Positions 36,844-46,156 of a stretch of DNA of 64,000 bases are shown here, piece after piece. Origin of the DNA: Anaeromicrobium sediminis (lineage in GTDB: Bacteria > Bacillota > Clostridia > Peptostreptococcales > Thermotaleaceae); the NCBI RefSeq assembly GCF_002270055.1, contig NZ_NIBG01000001.1:408937-472936 (forward strand). Direction: 5' to 3'. Each line of letters opens with the position of its first letter. Position 1 is the stretch's first letter. Under the pieces are notes generated by a model. It ran no database searches and was not told where the DNA came from. It saw only the letters and a program-made list of their open reading frames with translations. A program made the translations under genes and the position numbers.

Positions 36844-37584
36844 TTATGATTGTGAAAAATCAGAACGCAAAATTAATATATCTACCCTTCTATTCTTAGC
36901 TTTATTTTCCATAGTATCATTTGGCGCTACAGGATGATATTGACTATATCCTGAGGCTGATAGTCTTTTAGGCTCCACATATGTATCTTCTATTAAAAAT
37001 CTAACCACATTAGAAGCTCGTGCAATGGATAATTCCCAATTGGTAGGATATTTTTTGGACCTAATAATAGGATCCGAATCCGTATGACCTTCTACAGTAA
37101 TGTATTTAGATTTGAATTCTTCCTGTTTAATTATATCTCCTAAAAACCTTAAGGTTTCTTTAGAATTCTCTTTAAGTTCTGCCTCTCCAGAACCAAAGAG
37201 TACATTTTCATTAAGTCTTATTAAAAGTCCTCTTGATTCTAACTCTACAAAAATTTCATTTTCCATCTCATTTTCTATTAAGTAGTTATTTATTTTTTCT
37301 TCCATTACTCTAAAATTTTCAATTTCTCTCAATTGTTTTGTTAGTTTATCCTCGTTTAATCCCTTATTTATATACTCACTACCATCAATAGTTTTCCCTG
37401 CATGTAATACTCCTGCTGATCCTTGAAAGGACTTCATAACAGCAGTAAACTTCCTTTGGTCTATTGTGGAAAATGCAAATAATAGTACGAAAAAACACAA
37501 TAATAAGGTCATCAAGTCACTAAAGGTAGTCATCCATTCTGGTGATCCACCTTTTGCTTCTTCAGATTTTTTCCTCTTTGCCAT
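36844..37584 (-). CDS. motB: Flagellar stator protein MotB
   Basis: Peptidoglycan-anchored half of the stator. 246 residues: a single N-terminal membrane helix with the proton-binding Asp23 (T-F-S-D-L-M-T-L-L-L), a plug/linker, and a C-terminal OmpA-like domain with V-E-G-H-T-D-S-D-P near residue 168 and N-x-x-L-S-x-x-R-A near 180. The helix contains no obvious sodium-type signature beyond the Asp, so the coupling ion cannot be stated. It directly abuts motA. Confidence 0.95.
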   Translation of the reverse strand: MAKRKKSEEAKGGSPEWMTTFSDLMTLLLCFFVLLFAFSTIDQRKFTAVMKSFQGSAGVLHAGKTIDGSEYINKGLNEDKLTKQLREIENFRVMEEKINNYLIENEMENEIFVELESRGLLIRLNENVLFGSGEAELKENSKETLRFLGDIIKQEEFKSKYITVEGHTDSDPIIRSKKYPTNWELSIARASNVVRFLIEDTYVEPKRLSASGYSQYHPVAPNDTMENKAKNRRVDILILRSDFSQS

Positions 37585-38370
37585 CTAACCTTCAGCTCCC
37601 TCTGAACTATCCTCTAGTCCTTTTCTCATACTTGGAGGAAGGAAGGATTCTAGTTTCACTTCAATTATTCTTGGGTTCTCACCAGCTTGTATTGACAATA
37701 AGCCCTCAACCATAACTTCCTTTATTAGCATTTCTTCCTTACTTCTTAATTTTAATTTTGTAGCTATAGGTATAAATACTAAATTTGCCAAAACGGCTCC
37801 ATAAAATGTGGTAATAAGTGCTACTGACATTTTAGGCCCTACGGATGTTGGATCTTCCAAACTCTGTAACATATTAATTAATCCAATTAGGGTTCCTATC
37901 ATACCAAATGCAGGGGCAAAAGCTCCTAAAGCATCAAATATACTTCTACCTTCCCCATGTCTTTCATCTATAAATGCCAATTCCGTTTCTAATATGTTTC
38001 TAACTAACTCTGGATCAGTTCCATCTACTATAAGCATTATACCTTTTTTTAAAAAATCATCATCAATTTTTGATGCAGCTTCCTCAAGGGCAAGCAAACC
38101 TTCCCTTCTAGCCACATTGGCTATTTCCACAATTTGATTTATACTTTCTTGATAATTAATAGAACCACCTTTAAATGCCTTTTGTGCTACGTTAAAAGCA
38201 GCCTTTACTTTATTCATTGGATAGGCTACAAACAATCCTGCAATAGTTCCTCCAATAACAATAAGTATAGAAGGCAGGTTGTAAAATGTTAAGATGCTTC
38301 CTTCAAGTAGGATACTTCCTCCTATTAGTGCCAATCCCAAAACTACTCCAATAATACTTCCTAAATCCAA
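37585..38370 (-). CDS. motA: Flagellar stator protein MotA
   Basis: Ion channel half of the stator. 261 residues with four membrane helices. The MotA/ExbB motif is visible as F-A-P-A-F-G-M-I-G-T-L-I-G-L-I near residues 148 to 162, with the conserved proline. A cytoplasmic loop of about 80 residues has R-x-G-L-L-A-L-E-E near residue 92. It starts with TTG after GAGGTG and is immediately followed by motB. Confidence 0.95.
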   Translation of the reverse strand: MDLGSIIGVVLGLALIGGSILLEGSILTFYNLPSILIVIGGTIAGLFVAYPMNKVKAAFNVAQKAFKGGSINYQESINQIVEIANVARREGLLALEEAASKIDDDFLKKGIMLIVDGTDPELVRNILETELAFIDERHGEGRSIFDALGAFAPAFGMIGTLIGLINMLQSLEDPTSVGPKMSVALITTFYGAVLANLVFIPIATKLKLRSKEEMLIKEVMVEGLLSIQAGENPRIIEVKLESFLPPSMRKGLEDSSEGAEG

Positions 38371-38392
38371 TCTCTACACCTCATCTCTATAA

Positions 38393-38593
38393 TTATTGTT
38401 CTACAGTGAAATTGTTATAAATTTTTCTTTTATATTTTAATATTTTTTCTATTATTTCACTATCTTCTTCTAAAACTACTATTTTCTTTCCTGATATTAA
38501 AGTGATTGTAGTATCTGGATTATTTTCTACAGATTCTATTAATTCACAGTTGAGAATAAAATCTTTCCCATTTAATTTTTTTAGCCTAATCAT
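38393..38593 (-). CDS. swrD: SwrD/FlbD-family motor protein
   Basis: Small cytoplasmic protein of the FlbD family; the B. subtilis member SwrD (YlzI) raises motor power. About 66 residues with the family start M-I-R-L-K-K-L-N-G-K-D-F-I-L-N and a T-T-I-T-L-I-S-G-K-K-I-V-V strand pair. The frame extends 14 codons upstream through a hairpin. AAAGGATG just before the ATG at 38593, and the conserved N-terminus, set the start. It lies directly upstream of motA, fitting a stator-related role. Confidence 0.9.
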   Translation of the reverse strand: MIRLKKLNGKDFILNCELIESVENNPDTTITLISGKKIVVLEEDSEIIEKILKYKRKIYNNFTVEQ

Positions 38594-38610
38594 CTTATCA
38601 TCCTTTATTT

Positions 38611-38636
38611 GTTGCAGGCTTTTTAAAGCCTGCAAC
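38611..38636. other. Perfect 12-bp inverted repeat between flgE and swrD
   Basis: GTTGCAGGCTTT pairs with AAAGCCTGCAAC over only two central bases, giving an RNA stem of about 10 to 11 bp with a tetraloop. It starts six bases after the flgE stop codon and ends a few bases before the swrD ribosome binding site. No T-tract follows on either strand, so it is not a standard terminator. It may be an mRNA stability or processing element. Confidence 0.75.
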
Positions 38637-38642
38637 TAATTA

Positions 38643-40127
38643 TTACCTTTTGATATTTACTAACTCTTGAAGCATTTCATCTGTTGTGGATATTATCTTA
38701 GAATTTGCTTGAAAGCCCCTTTGAGTAGTAATCATATTTGTAAACTCCCTAGCTAAGTCCACATTAGACATTTCTAATGCTCCAGGATTTAATTGAGCAA
38801 ATCCATTGGCTCCTGGCAAGCCTACAACAGCTTCTCCTGAGTTTCTAGTCTTTATAAACATATTAGATTCAGTCTTTTGAAGACCAGCAGGGTTACTGAA
38901 ATTTGTCAGTGCAACTCGCCCTAGTACTCTCCTTTGTCCATTCGAAAAACTTCCCACAATCTCACCACTTGGAGATATGGAATATCCATCAATTTTCCCT
39001 TGAGGGTAACCCTTTATTTTAGTTGCGGACGCATTGGATGCATCGGCAAATTGAGTAAGTTTAGCTAGATCCATACTAAATGATAATGCACTTGCCCCTG
39101 CCGTTAAATCAGTTCCAATAGTAAAGTCCATCTTAGTATCAACTGAACTTACTTGTCCATCTTTATCAAAAGTTAATGTAAAGGTGTCTGCTTTAAACCC
39201 GTCTCCTCCTGTTGGAGCTTTTCCATCCGTATATGGTCCATTTGTTTCTCCATCCACTAGCATAGCACCATCGTCATCTAAATAGAAGGCATCTACTTGC
39301 CATGTACTTGTTGGATCGCTACCAGCTGTAGAACTCATCTTTGTAAACATTAACTTAACCTGATGTACATTACCAAAATCATCAAAGACTTGTACCGTAG
39401 TCTCTCTGCCTAGTGCTTCTGATAATTTTTCATTTTTTTGAGTGTATACGGGATGTCCCACTGATTTACTCAATTCCTCATCCCAATTGTATATGGCATC
39501 ATCACCATTAGCTGCTATTACCTTAGCAGTATTATCTATATCACTTAATTCCTTTGTGTTAGAATCTAAATTTCCTGTAAATGTTACTATATCTTCTCCT
39601 GGAATAGGTGGATTAGATGGTTTTGTAGCTTGTGGCGGATAAACTGCCGAGAAATCTATCTTAAGCCCTTCTATACTACTTTTTAAATTTCCAGTTTCAT
39701 CGGCCATATAGCCAAGAACTTTAAATCCATCTTGAGTAACTAGGTTACCGTCCCCATCAACTAAGAAATTTCCTGCCCTTGTATAATATCTATTTAATGC
39801 ATTTGCATCATCTGATACCATGAAAAATCCTTCTCCATTTATCATTATATCAGTAGCCCTATCAGTTCTTTCTAGAGATCCTCTAGTATGTACCACATCT
39901 ATAGCTCCCACATCTACACCTAATCCAATTTGAACCGGGTTAGTACCTCCAGTTCCACCTTCAGCTCCACTGGCCCCTTTTACAGTTTGATTGAAAGTTT
40001 CTTTAAAAGTTACCCTTGACCCTTTAAATGCCACCGTGTTTACATTGGCAATATTATTCCCTATTATATCCATCTTCATCTGATGTGCACTAAGTCCAGA
40101 CACAGCAGAGTACATTGAACGCATCAT
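38643..40127 (-). CDS. flgE: Flagellar hook protein FlgE
   Basis: Subunit of the hook that joins rod and filament. 494 residues. An N-terminal rod/hook motif M-R-S-M-Y-S-A-V-S-G-L-S and N-I-A-N-V-N-T-V-A-F-K-G (about residues 28 to 38) leads into a central variable D1/D2 region rich in Gly, Asp and Thr. A C-terminal conserved helix holds E-M-S-N-V-D-L-A-R-E-F-T-N-M-I-T-T-Q-R-G-F-Q-A-N. Two consecutive ATGs start the frame, and GGAGG lies about nine bases before the first. It follows flgD and the TIGR02530-type ORF. Confidence 0.95.
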   Translation of the reverse strand: MMRSMYSAVSGLSAHQMKMDIIGNNIANVNTVAFKGSRVTFKETFNQTVKGASGAEGGTGGTNPVQIGLGVDVGAIDVVHTRGSLERTDRATDIMINGEGFFMVSDDANALNRYYTRAGNFLVDGDGNLVTQDGFKVLGYMADETGNLKSSIEGLKIDFSAVYPPQATKPSNPPIPGEDIVTFTGNLDSNTKELSDIDNTAKVIAANGDDAIYNWDEELSKSVGHPVYTQKNEKLSEALGRETTVQVFDDFGNVHQVKLMFTKMSSTAGSDPTSTWQVDAFYLDDDGAMLVDGETNGPYTDGKAPTGGDGFKADTFTLTFDKDGQVSSVDTKMDFTIGTDLTAGASALSFSMDLAKLTQFADASNASATKIKGYPQGKIDGYSISPSGEIVGSFSNGQRRVLGRVALTNFSNPAGLQKTESNMFIKTRNSGEAVVGLPGANGFAQLNPGALEMSNVDLAREFTNMITTQRGFQANSKIISTTDEMLQELVNIKR

Positions 40128-40204
40128 AGTCTTTTGACCTCCTTATATTTGCTGTAATTTGTCTTATCAATCATTCAAAGACTAAGCCCCCTTAAAAGGT
40201 CCAG

Positions 40205-40564
40205 CTATATGATTACAGCCCCATCTATATTAGTAAATATATTATCCGTCAAATCATTTTCTGAAGCCACAGTGATTATAGTTTTGCTTGCCACATTGGC
40301 AATCACTGCCTTTTTATTCATTAGTATTAATGAATCCTTAATGCCCTTTTGTTTTGCTTTATGTAGTGCATTTTCAATTTTATTAATTTCCTCTTTGTTA
40401 AAATCAATTTTTCTACTCTCAATTCTCTCTTTAGCGTGCTTAGAAAATTTAACCTTATTATTATTTTCTATTTCCTTTAGGATGTTGCTAAAATTCTTGT
40501 TTTGGTAGTTAGAATTTCTTATTACTGAATTACTGATAGTTATAGGTTTATTATTAATCCTCAT
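40205..40564 (-). CDS. TIGR02530-type flagellar operon protein
   Basis: 119 residues, soluble, with the pattern V-K-F-S-K-H-A-K-E-R-I-E-S-R near residues 38 to 51, then a helix ending A-K-Q-K-G-I-K-D-S-L-I-L and a strand region closing with F-T-N-I-D-G-A-V-I-I. This matches a family described only as a conserved protein of Gram-positive and spirochaete flagellar operons, usually between flgD and flgE, as here. A role in hook assembly or regulation is plausible but not shown. It follows flgD by 11 bases. Confidence 0.85.
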   Translation of the reverse strand: MRINNKPITISNSVIRNSNYQNKNFSNILKEIENNNKVKFSKHAKERIESRKIDFNKEEINKIENALHKAKQKGIKDSLILMNKKAVIANVASKTIITVASENDLTDNIFTNIDGAVII

Positions 40565-40575
40565 AATAAATCCAC

Positions 40576-41016
40576 CTACTCATTATTACTTTCTACTGGA
40601 GTTGTTCCTTCGGTGTTACCTTCATTATCTCCTTCTTCACTGCCTTCATCGCCATTGTTATCTTTTATTATATCTAGCATTTCCTTGTTTATATTATAAT
40701 TTAACTTTTGTATTTCAAGGCTTAATCCATTATAGGACTCCATTCTCTCTGTAAAATCTTTCATAGTATCATTTAGATTCTGTGTTTGTTCCAAAGAGCT
40801 AAATTGAGCCATTTGAGATATAAATTCTTTATCTTCCATTGGATTTAATGGATCTTGATATTTTAATTGAGTGACTAATAGGTTTAAAAAGGCATCTTTT
40901 CCTAAGGCGTCATTGCTACTGGTACTTTTTTCAGAATTACTAGTAGAGTTTTGAGTTACATTATTCGTATTATTGAACTCATTCCATGATATACCCTTAA
41001 TTTCATTTACAGCCAT
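40576..41016 (-). CDS. flgD: Hook assembly scaffold (hook-capping) protein FlgD
   Basis: Cap that allows FlgE to polymerise and is lost in the mature hook. The conserved N-terminal part is complete: [19 protein letters not shown] (about residues 41 to 59), then [14 protein letters not shown] near 64 to 77. At 146 residues it is a short form ending in an acidic Gly/Glu/Asn tail and lacks the FLG_D tudor-like domain of enterobacteria, as is common in Firmicutes. AGGAGG precedes the ATG. Confidence 0.94.
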   Translation of the reverse strand: MAVNEIKGISWNEFNNTNNVTQNSTSNSEKSTSSNDALGKDAFLNLLVTQLKYQDPLNPMEDKEFISQMAQFSSLEQTQNLNDTMKDFTERMESYNGLSLEIQKLNYNINKEMLDIIKDNNGDEGSEEGDNEGNTEGTTPVESNNE

Positions 41017-41026
41017 ATTGTGCCTC

Positions 41027-42334
41027 CTATCCTAGATTATTTATAGTTCCTGAGTGGATAACATCTACATTTGCTTCATTAAATGTGTCTTCTATGTTTT
41101 CATCCATATGAATCTTAGATTTTCCTCTGTTATTCTTAAAGTTCATAAATTGTTGAGCTGATTCGTTAGAATCATCTTTACTTATATCCACACTAAATTC
41201 ACCTATGGAAAATCCTTTTTCTTCTAGGGAATCTTTCAGATTTTGAAAATTAGATTCTAAGGTTTCTTTTACAACTTGATTTTCAGCTACTATCTTTGCT
41301 ACTACCATTTCTCTTTCTACCTCTATTTTCATGGTGATTTTCCCCAAATGTTCAGGCCTTAAGTTTATAGTCATTTCAGAACCATTTTCCTTAAGGTTTA
41401 CACTAGCCTTTTCTACTATCTGTTCAATTACTTTAATGGAATCTATTTGTGTAGTTATATTACTTTGTACTTTAGGTAACTGATCAATAACAGGTATATC
41501 CTTTATGTTCATATTTTCATTTCTTAGATTATATATATCCATCTTTCCATTTTTCGAAAAACTTTCTTCTACCTTTTCACCTTGGAACTGGATATTCTTT
41601 TCTCTTTTTCCTTCTCTGCCTTCGCTTTCTGATTTCTCATTGTTTTTAAGAGAGATTTTATCCTTATTTAGTTCAACAATCTTATTAATCTCATTATCAG
41701 ATGACAATTGCAATTCTTCGCCTTCATCATTTTGAGCATATTCTCTTATGTTCTTTAATAAATCTCCTGTAATTTTTTTCATTTCATCAGCATTTAACTC
41801 TAGTAAAGAACCTCCATTTAACTCATTTTCTAATATACTCTTTATTTTTTCATACAACTCAGAATTGTTCATAAAACTGTCATTTTGGCTTAGTAGATTC
41901 TTTATTTCTTCCAAGTTTGCCATAATATTTTCTTGAACAATAACCTGATCCTTATCAATTGATTCACTAGTATTAAGTTCTATTGAACGTATAGCTTCAT
42001 ATAGTCCTATAATCTCATCCATATTCTGACTTAAGCTTTCTTTCCCATCCACCTGTTCTTCTTCTATCTCATTAATTGACTTGTCCTTATTAATTTCATT
42101 TTGAGATTTTTTAGTACTAGAAACAGAACTTTTATCATCATTACTTTTTTTATTTACTTTATCATTTTTTTCATTAACTTCATTATTTTCAGGTTCAGCT
42201 TTTTTATGGGCTTCATCTAATTTTTTTCTAAAATCATTATCTTTATTAAACTTTACGCCCATAGGGTCCTTACTATTGCCCATTAAAATATTATTAGTTT
42301 CCAAAAATGAGTTTTGATTGAAATTTACATTCAT
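41027..42334 (-). CDS. fliK: Flagellar hook-length control protein FliK
   Basis: Secreted molecular ruler that triggers the FlhB substrate switch at the right hook length. 435 residues. The long N-terminal two thirds is low complexity, charged and predicted disordered (rich in K, N, D, E, S). The C-terminal Flg_hook domain (about residues 310 to 400) carries [17 protein letters not shown], the family signature. AAAGGAGGTGA precedes the ATG. It is placed between the MotE-like gene and flgD. Confidence 0.92.
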   Translation of the reverse strand: MNVNFNQNSFLETNNILMGNSKDPMGVKFNKDNDFRKKLDEAHKKAEPENNEVNEKNDKVNKKSNDDKSSVSSTKKSQNEINKDKSINEIEEEQVDGKESLSQNMDEIIGLYEAIRSIELNTSESIDKDQVIVQENIMANLEEIKNLLSQNDSFMNNSELYEKIKSILENELNGGSLLELNADEMKKITGDLLKNIREYAQNDEGEELQLSSDNEINKIVELNKDKISLKNNEKSESEGREGKREKNIQFQGEKVEESFSKNGKMDIYNLRNENMNIKDIPVIDQLPKVQSNITTQIDSIKVIEQIVEKASVNLKENGSEMTINLRPEHLGKITMKIEVEREMVVAKIVAENQVVKETLESNFQNLKDSLEEKGFSIGEFSVDISKDDSNESAQQFMNFKNNRGKSKIHMDENIEDTFNEANVDVIHSGTINNLG

Positions 42335-42351
42335 CTATTCTCACCTCCTTT

Positions 42352-43599
42352 CTAGTTTGGTAATGCTAATCCCTTTGATATATCTGATGCTAAACTAGTA
42401 TCTAGATTAGCTAAGACATTTCCTATTGTTTGTTGCTTTAATCTCCCTAATAAGGATATGGCTATATCTTTATCTGATATATTAATTACTTGTCCATTTT
42501 CTAATTGAAATGTTTTTTCTCCATTTCTATTTGTGTAAAGTTTTTCGATTATATTAGCAATATCCGCTTCTGCCATTTTTGAATAAACTCTTTCAAGTTC
42601 CCCTATTTTCTCATTATAGTCTGTATATATTTTTATAGCTTCCATTAAACTAGGAGTTAATGTATCTTCATTATTTTCCAATATTTCATCATTTTTCATT
42701 TGATTTAATAGTTCATAAATAAACTCTTTATCTTCTATTAAAGCTATAACTTCACCACTTTTTTTCACATCCATATTTCTATATATAGTAGATAGTTCAT
42801 TAATTTTGTATTTTTTTGTATTCCCTATAATTTCTACTAAATTTTCTCCGTTTTCCGCATTATATATTTTAGCATACTTTAATAATTCTTCTTTTTTATT
42901 TTTCATTTTTGCTAGTTCGTTAAGGAACTTTATTTTTTTTTCTGGATCATAATATTGTAAAAACTTATCCACTTGTGTTTTTTCGAGATTTTCCAAAATC
43001 CCCAAAGCATCTTTTTCTTTCATGTACTCAATAGTCTTTGCCATGTCCTCATAAGTCACTTCTTTATTTTCTATTTGACTTTTAATTTCATTTACCAAAT
43101 TTGCCGTAGATAAATTTTCATAGTACTTTGCCCTATCTCTTAAACTGTTTTCCTTTGTATTGTCTATTTCATCAATAGTGGCTAATAATATATCCTTTTT
43201 CATATTTTTGTTCCTCATATTTTCTAATACATGATTGGCCTTTTCCTTGTCTATACTTATCATCTTTTTAATTAAATCCGAGTACAATTCTTCATCTTCT
43301 TGCTGTATAATTGTCAGTTTATCTGAAACAGTATTCACATCTAATGTATTAAAATAATTAGCTACCATATCCTTTTGTGCTTCTCTCTCCTCTTTAGTAG
43401 GAATACTTTCAAAGTATTGGCCCACCATACCTGGAGCTTCTTTTAGGTACTTATTAGCATTATATTGAAAGGTCTTATTGGTACTATATATTGCTCCAAA
43501 TATTAAAAGGGGCATTATTGTAAATACACTAACCACAATACCTATTATTTTAAATGTAGATAATCCACTTTTTTCTTTTACTTTCTTATCTCCAGACAT
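42352..43599 (-). CDS. MotE-like/YlxF-position membrane protein with MgtE-N-like repeats
   Basis: 415 residues with one N-terminal membrane helix (about 17 to 38). A long helical extracytoplasmic region follows, with several repeats of the MgtE-N/FliG-like pattern (for example A-K-T-I-E-Y-M-K-E-K-D-A-L-G-I-L-E-N-L and the final I-G-N-V-L-A-N-L-D motif). The position between fliJ and fliK is that of Bacillus ylxF. Related MotE proteins chaperone the stator protein MotC in alphaproteobacteria. This one is roughly twice the usual length of YlxF, apparently by repeat expansion. Function here is inferred only. Confidence 0.75.
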   Translation of the reverse strand: MSGDKKVKEKSGLSTFKIIGIVVSVFTIMPLLIFGAIYSTNKTFQYNANKYLKEAPGMVGQYFESIPTKEEREAQKDMVANYFNTLDVNTVSDKLTIIQQEDEELYSDLIKKMISIDKEKANHVLENMRNKNMKKDILLATIDEIDNTKENSLRDRAKYYENLSTANLVNEIKSQIENKEVTYEDMAKTIEYMKEKDALGILENLEKTQVDKFLQYYDPEKKIKFLNELAKMKNKKEELLKYAKIYNAENGENLVEIIGNTKKYKINELSTIYRNMDVKKSGEVIALIEDKEFIYELLNQMKNDEILENNEDTLTPSLMEAIKIYTDYNEKIGELERVYSKMAEADIANIIEKLYTNRNGEKTFQLENGQVINISDKDIAISLLGRLKQQTIGNVLANLDTSLASDISKGLALPN

Positions 43600-43608
43600 C
43601 TTCTCCCC

Positions 43609-44052
43609 CTAGTTGCTTTTAAAATTCTTATATGTAACCAATTCATCTACTAAAAGTACTTCTTGCCTTTTCTCCCATTCTACAAACTTTTCTCTTTCTT
43701 TTTCCTTAAACTTCTCCATTATTTTTCTTTCTTTCACTGCTTTTACTAATTCTTCTCTTTTTTCATTAACTATACCTTTACACACTTGTATGTCTTTTTC
43801 CTTTTTTTCTATATTAGTACTTAAATTGTTCATATACGAATTATATTGTTGTAAAAAAATCACATTGGTTCCTTCTTTTACACTATTACTTATAGTTCCA
43901 ATGCAATTATTTTTCTCATCTACCAAAGAATTTAGCTTATTCTTTTGAATATCCAATTCCTTCTGAGCCCCCGCCAATTTGCCCTTGGCAGCTTCTTCCA
44001 TTCTTTCCTTAATTTGTATAATATTTTCATATTTAAACTTAAATCCATTCAA
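43609..44052 (-). CDS. fliJ: Flagellar export chaperone FliJ
   Basis: 147 residues, entirely helical coiled coil rich in K and E, the expected FliJ form: the stalk of the export ATPase that escorts substrates. The N-terminal F-K-F-K-Y-E-N-I-I-Q-I-K-E-R-M-E-E-A-A-K matches the family start L-x-x-V-L-x-x-R-x-x-x-E-x-x-A. It starts with TTG after AGGAGTG. It directly follows fliI, the usual order. Confidence 0.88.
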   Translation of the reverse strand: MNGFKFKYENIIQIKERMEEAAKGKLAGAQKELDIQKNKLNSLVDEKNNCIGTISNSVKEGTNVIFLQQYNSYMNNLSTNIEKKEKDIQVCKGIVNEKREELVKAVKERKIMEKFKEKEREKFVEWEKRQEVLLVDELVTYKNFKSN

Positions 44053-44065
44053 TTTTCACACACTC

Positions 44066-45373
44066 CTAATCAAATATGTTATTTAGTTCTATCATGGATT
44101 CTTCAAAGTTTATCTCTTCCTCTATTCCCTGTCTTAAAAATTCATTTATTTTATCAATCATTTTAATTGAATAATCAATTTTAGGATCACTTCCTGGTAC
44201 ATATGCCCCAATGTTAATCAAATCTTCTGCTTCCTTAAATGTGGCCAATGTATTTCTCAATTTATTGGCATTATTTTTATGATCTAAACTTGCTATATTA
44301 GGCATAACCCTACTTACGCTAGCTAATATATCAATGGCAGGATAATGGTTTTGATTGGCAAGCTTTCTTGATAAAACAATATGCCCATCTAAAATACCCC
44401 TTACCGTATCTGTTATAGGTTCATTTAAATCGTCTCCGTCCACTAACACTGTATATAGGGCTGTAATTGACCCTTTACTTGAATTTCCTGATCTCTCTAA
44501 CAACTTTGGCAGTGCAGCAAATACAGAAGGCGTGTATCCCCTTGTAACAGGTGGTTCTCCTACAGCTAATCCTACCTCCCTTTGAGCCAGGGAAAATCTA
44601 GTTAGGGAATCCATTAAAAGCATTACATTTTTCCCTTGATCTCTAAAATATTCAGCTATGGCTGTAGCTATTAATGCTCCCTTCATCCTTACAAGAGCTG
44701 GTTTATCTGATGTTGCAACTACAAGTACGGAACGCTTTAAACCTTCTTCTTTCAAATCATTTTCAATAAATTCCCTTACTTCCCTACCACGTTCTCCTAT
44801 AAGGGCTATAACATTTATATCAGCCTTAGTGTTCCTTGCAATCATTCCCATTAATGTACTTTTACCCACACCACTACCAGCAAATATACCAATTCTTTGT
44901 CCCACTCCACAAGTTAGTAAGCCGTCAATGGATTTTACTCCTAGAGATAGGGGTTCTCTTATTTTTTTTCTTGTTAAAGGGTTGGGGGGTTGATTATTAA
45001 CTGGATATATATGTTTAGTGTCAAATGTTCCTAAATCATCTATGGGATTTCCCAATCCATCTAGTATCCTACCAAGGAGTTCTTCTCCAACCTTTACACT
45101 TAAAGACCTTCCCGTTGCAACTACTCTACTTCCTGGTCCTATTCCATCCATTTCTCCTAAGGGCATAAGTAATACCTTGGAATCATTAAATCCTACTACT
45201 TCAGCTTTTATACATCCTGTACTTTTCAGTGGATAAATTTCACATATCTCCCCTAGGTTTACAGCTGGGCCATTTGACTCTACCATTAACCCAACTACCC
45301 TAGATACTTTCCCTGTATATTTTATTAAATCTATATTTTCCAAAGCACTCTCATACTTTAAAAAGTTTATCAT
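44066..45373 (-). CDS. fliI: Flagellum-specific export ATPase FliI
   Basis: Hexameric ATPase of the export apparatus, homologous to F1-beta. Walker [11 protein letters not shown] is near residues 165 to 175, I-G-E-R-G-R-E-V near 194, Walker [10 protein letters not shown] near 250, and [12 protein letters not shown] near 275. At 435 residues it is full length. It is preceded immediately by fliH, whose product regulates it. Confidence 0.97.
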   Translation of the reverse strand: MINFLKYESALENIDLIKYTGKVSRVVGLMVESNGPAVNLGEICEIYPLKSTGCIKAEVVGFNDSKVLLMPLGEMDGIGPGSRVVATGRSLSVKVGEELLGRILDGLGNPIDDLGTFDTKHIYPVNNQPPNPLTRKKIREPLSLGVKSIDGLLTCGVGQRIGIFAGSGVGKSTLMGMIARNTKADINVIALIGERGREVREFIENDLKEEGLKRSVLVVATSDKPALVRMKGALIATAIAEYFRDQGKNVMLLMDSLTRFSLAQREVGLAVGEPPVTRGYTPSVFAALPKLLERSGNSSKGSITALYTVLVDGDDLNEPITDTVRGILDGHIVLSRKLANQNHYPAIDILASVSRVMPNIASLDHKNNANKLRNTLATFKEAEDLINIGAYVPGSDPKIDYSIKMIDKINEFLRQGIEEEINFEESMIELNNIFD

Positions 45374-46156
45374 CTAGGCATTTTCCTCACTCTCTAGCAT
45401 GTCATGAAACATTTTTTTAATCTCATTAAACTGAGTTTGTACACTTGAATCTATACTACCCGAACTAGTTTCTAGGATACAACTACCCTTTTCTAAAGAT
45501 GAATCCTTTTTGATTCTTATATTTTCCACATTAGGAATTAAACATATTATTTTATTTTCCAGAGCTTTTGTATTCTCATAATCATCTTCACTTACCCTTA
45601 TGACTATTTCCTCTGTATAGGCACACTTATCTAAGGCAGATTTCACAAGGCCTAATATATAATCATCATTTTCATCCATCTCTTTATCTAATACCTTCCC
45701 TGCTATATCCACAATGAGATTTATAGCTTCTTTTTCAGTTTTTTCATATAGTACCGCTTTTTCTTCTAATAATATCTTTTTTATTTCCAATGCTTCATCT
45801 ATATGGTGAGAAGCTTCTTTCTTCCCACCTTCATATCCATCATTGAATCCAGCATTTTTACCTTCTAAATATCCTTCATCATAACTTTTTTTCTTTAATT
45901 CTTCAGCTTCTTCCTTAGCCTTTTCAATTAAAGATTGAGCTTTCTTTTCAGCTTCCTTGTACTTATCATCTATCATTAAATCTAACTGAGCTATTTTCTT
46001 TTCATATTCTTCTTTGTACAAGCTATCATAATCAAAGATTTCTCTTTCTTCTGTTAAAGCTATTTCTTCTACTATATTTTTTTCATAATTTATTAATTCC
46101 TTAGTATTTCCTATGTTAACTACTGAAGACTTATAGACCCTAGACAATGATCTCAT
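45374..46156 (-). CDS. fliH: Flagellar assembly protein FliH
   Basis: Negative regulator of the FliI ATPase that links it to the C-ring. About 260 residues: a long charged helical N-terminal part with the typical Gly-rich region G-Y-L-E-G-K-N-A-G-F-N-D-G-Y-E-G-G (about 100 to 120), then a C-terminal domain with C-I-L-E-T-S-S-G-S-I-D-S-S. The ATG at 46156 has AGGAGG five bases upstream and overlaps the end of fliG by 17 bases. The frame is open to a TTG at 46174, which is less likely. Confidence 0.9.
   Translation of the reverse strand: MRSLSRVYKSSVVNIGNTKELINYEKNIVEEIALTEEREIFDYDSLYKEEYEKKIAQLDLMIDDKYKEAEKKAQSLIEKAKEEAEELKKKSYDEGYLEGKNAGFNDGYEGGKKEASHHIDEALEIKKILLEEKAVLYEKTEKEAINLIVDIAGKVLDKEMDENDDYILGLVKSALDKCAYTEEIVIRVSEDDYENTKALENKIICLIPNVENIRIKKDSSLEKGSCILETSSGSIDSSVQTQFNEIKKMFHDMLESEENA

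Noticed and set aside
40576-41016. FlgD taken for truncated
   Set aside because: Many Firmicute FlgD proteins lack the C-terminal tudor-like domain; the essential N-terminal scaffold motif is complete.
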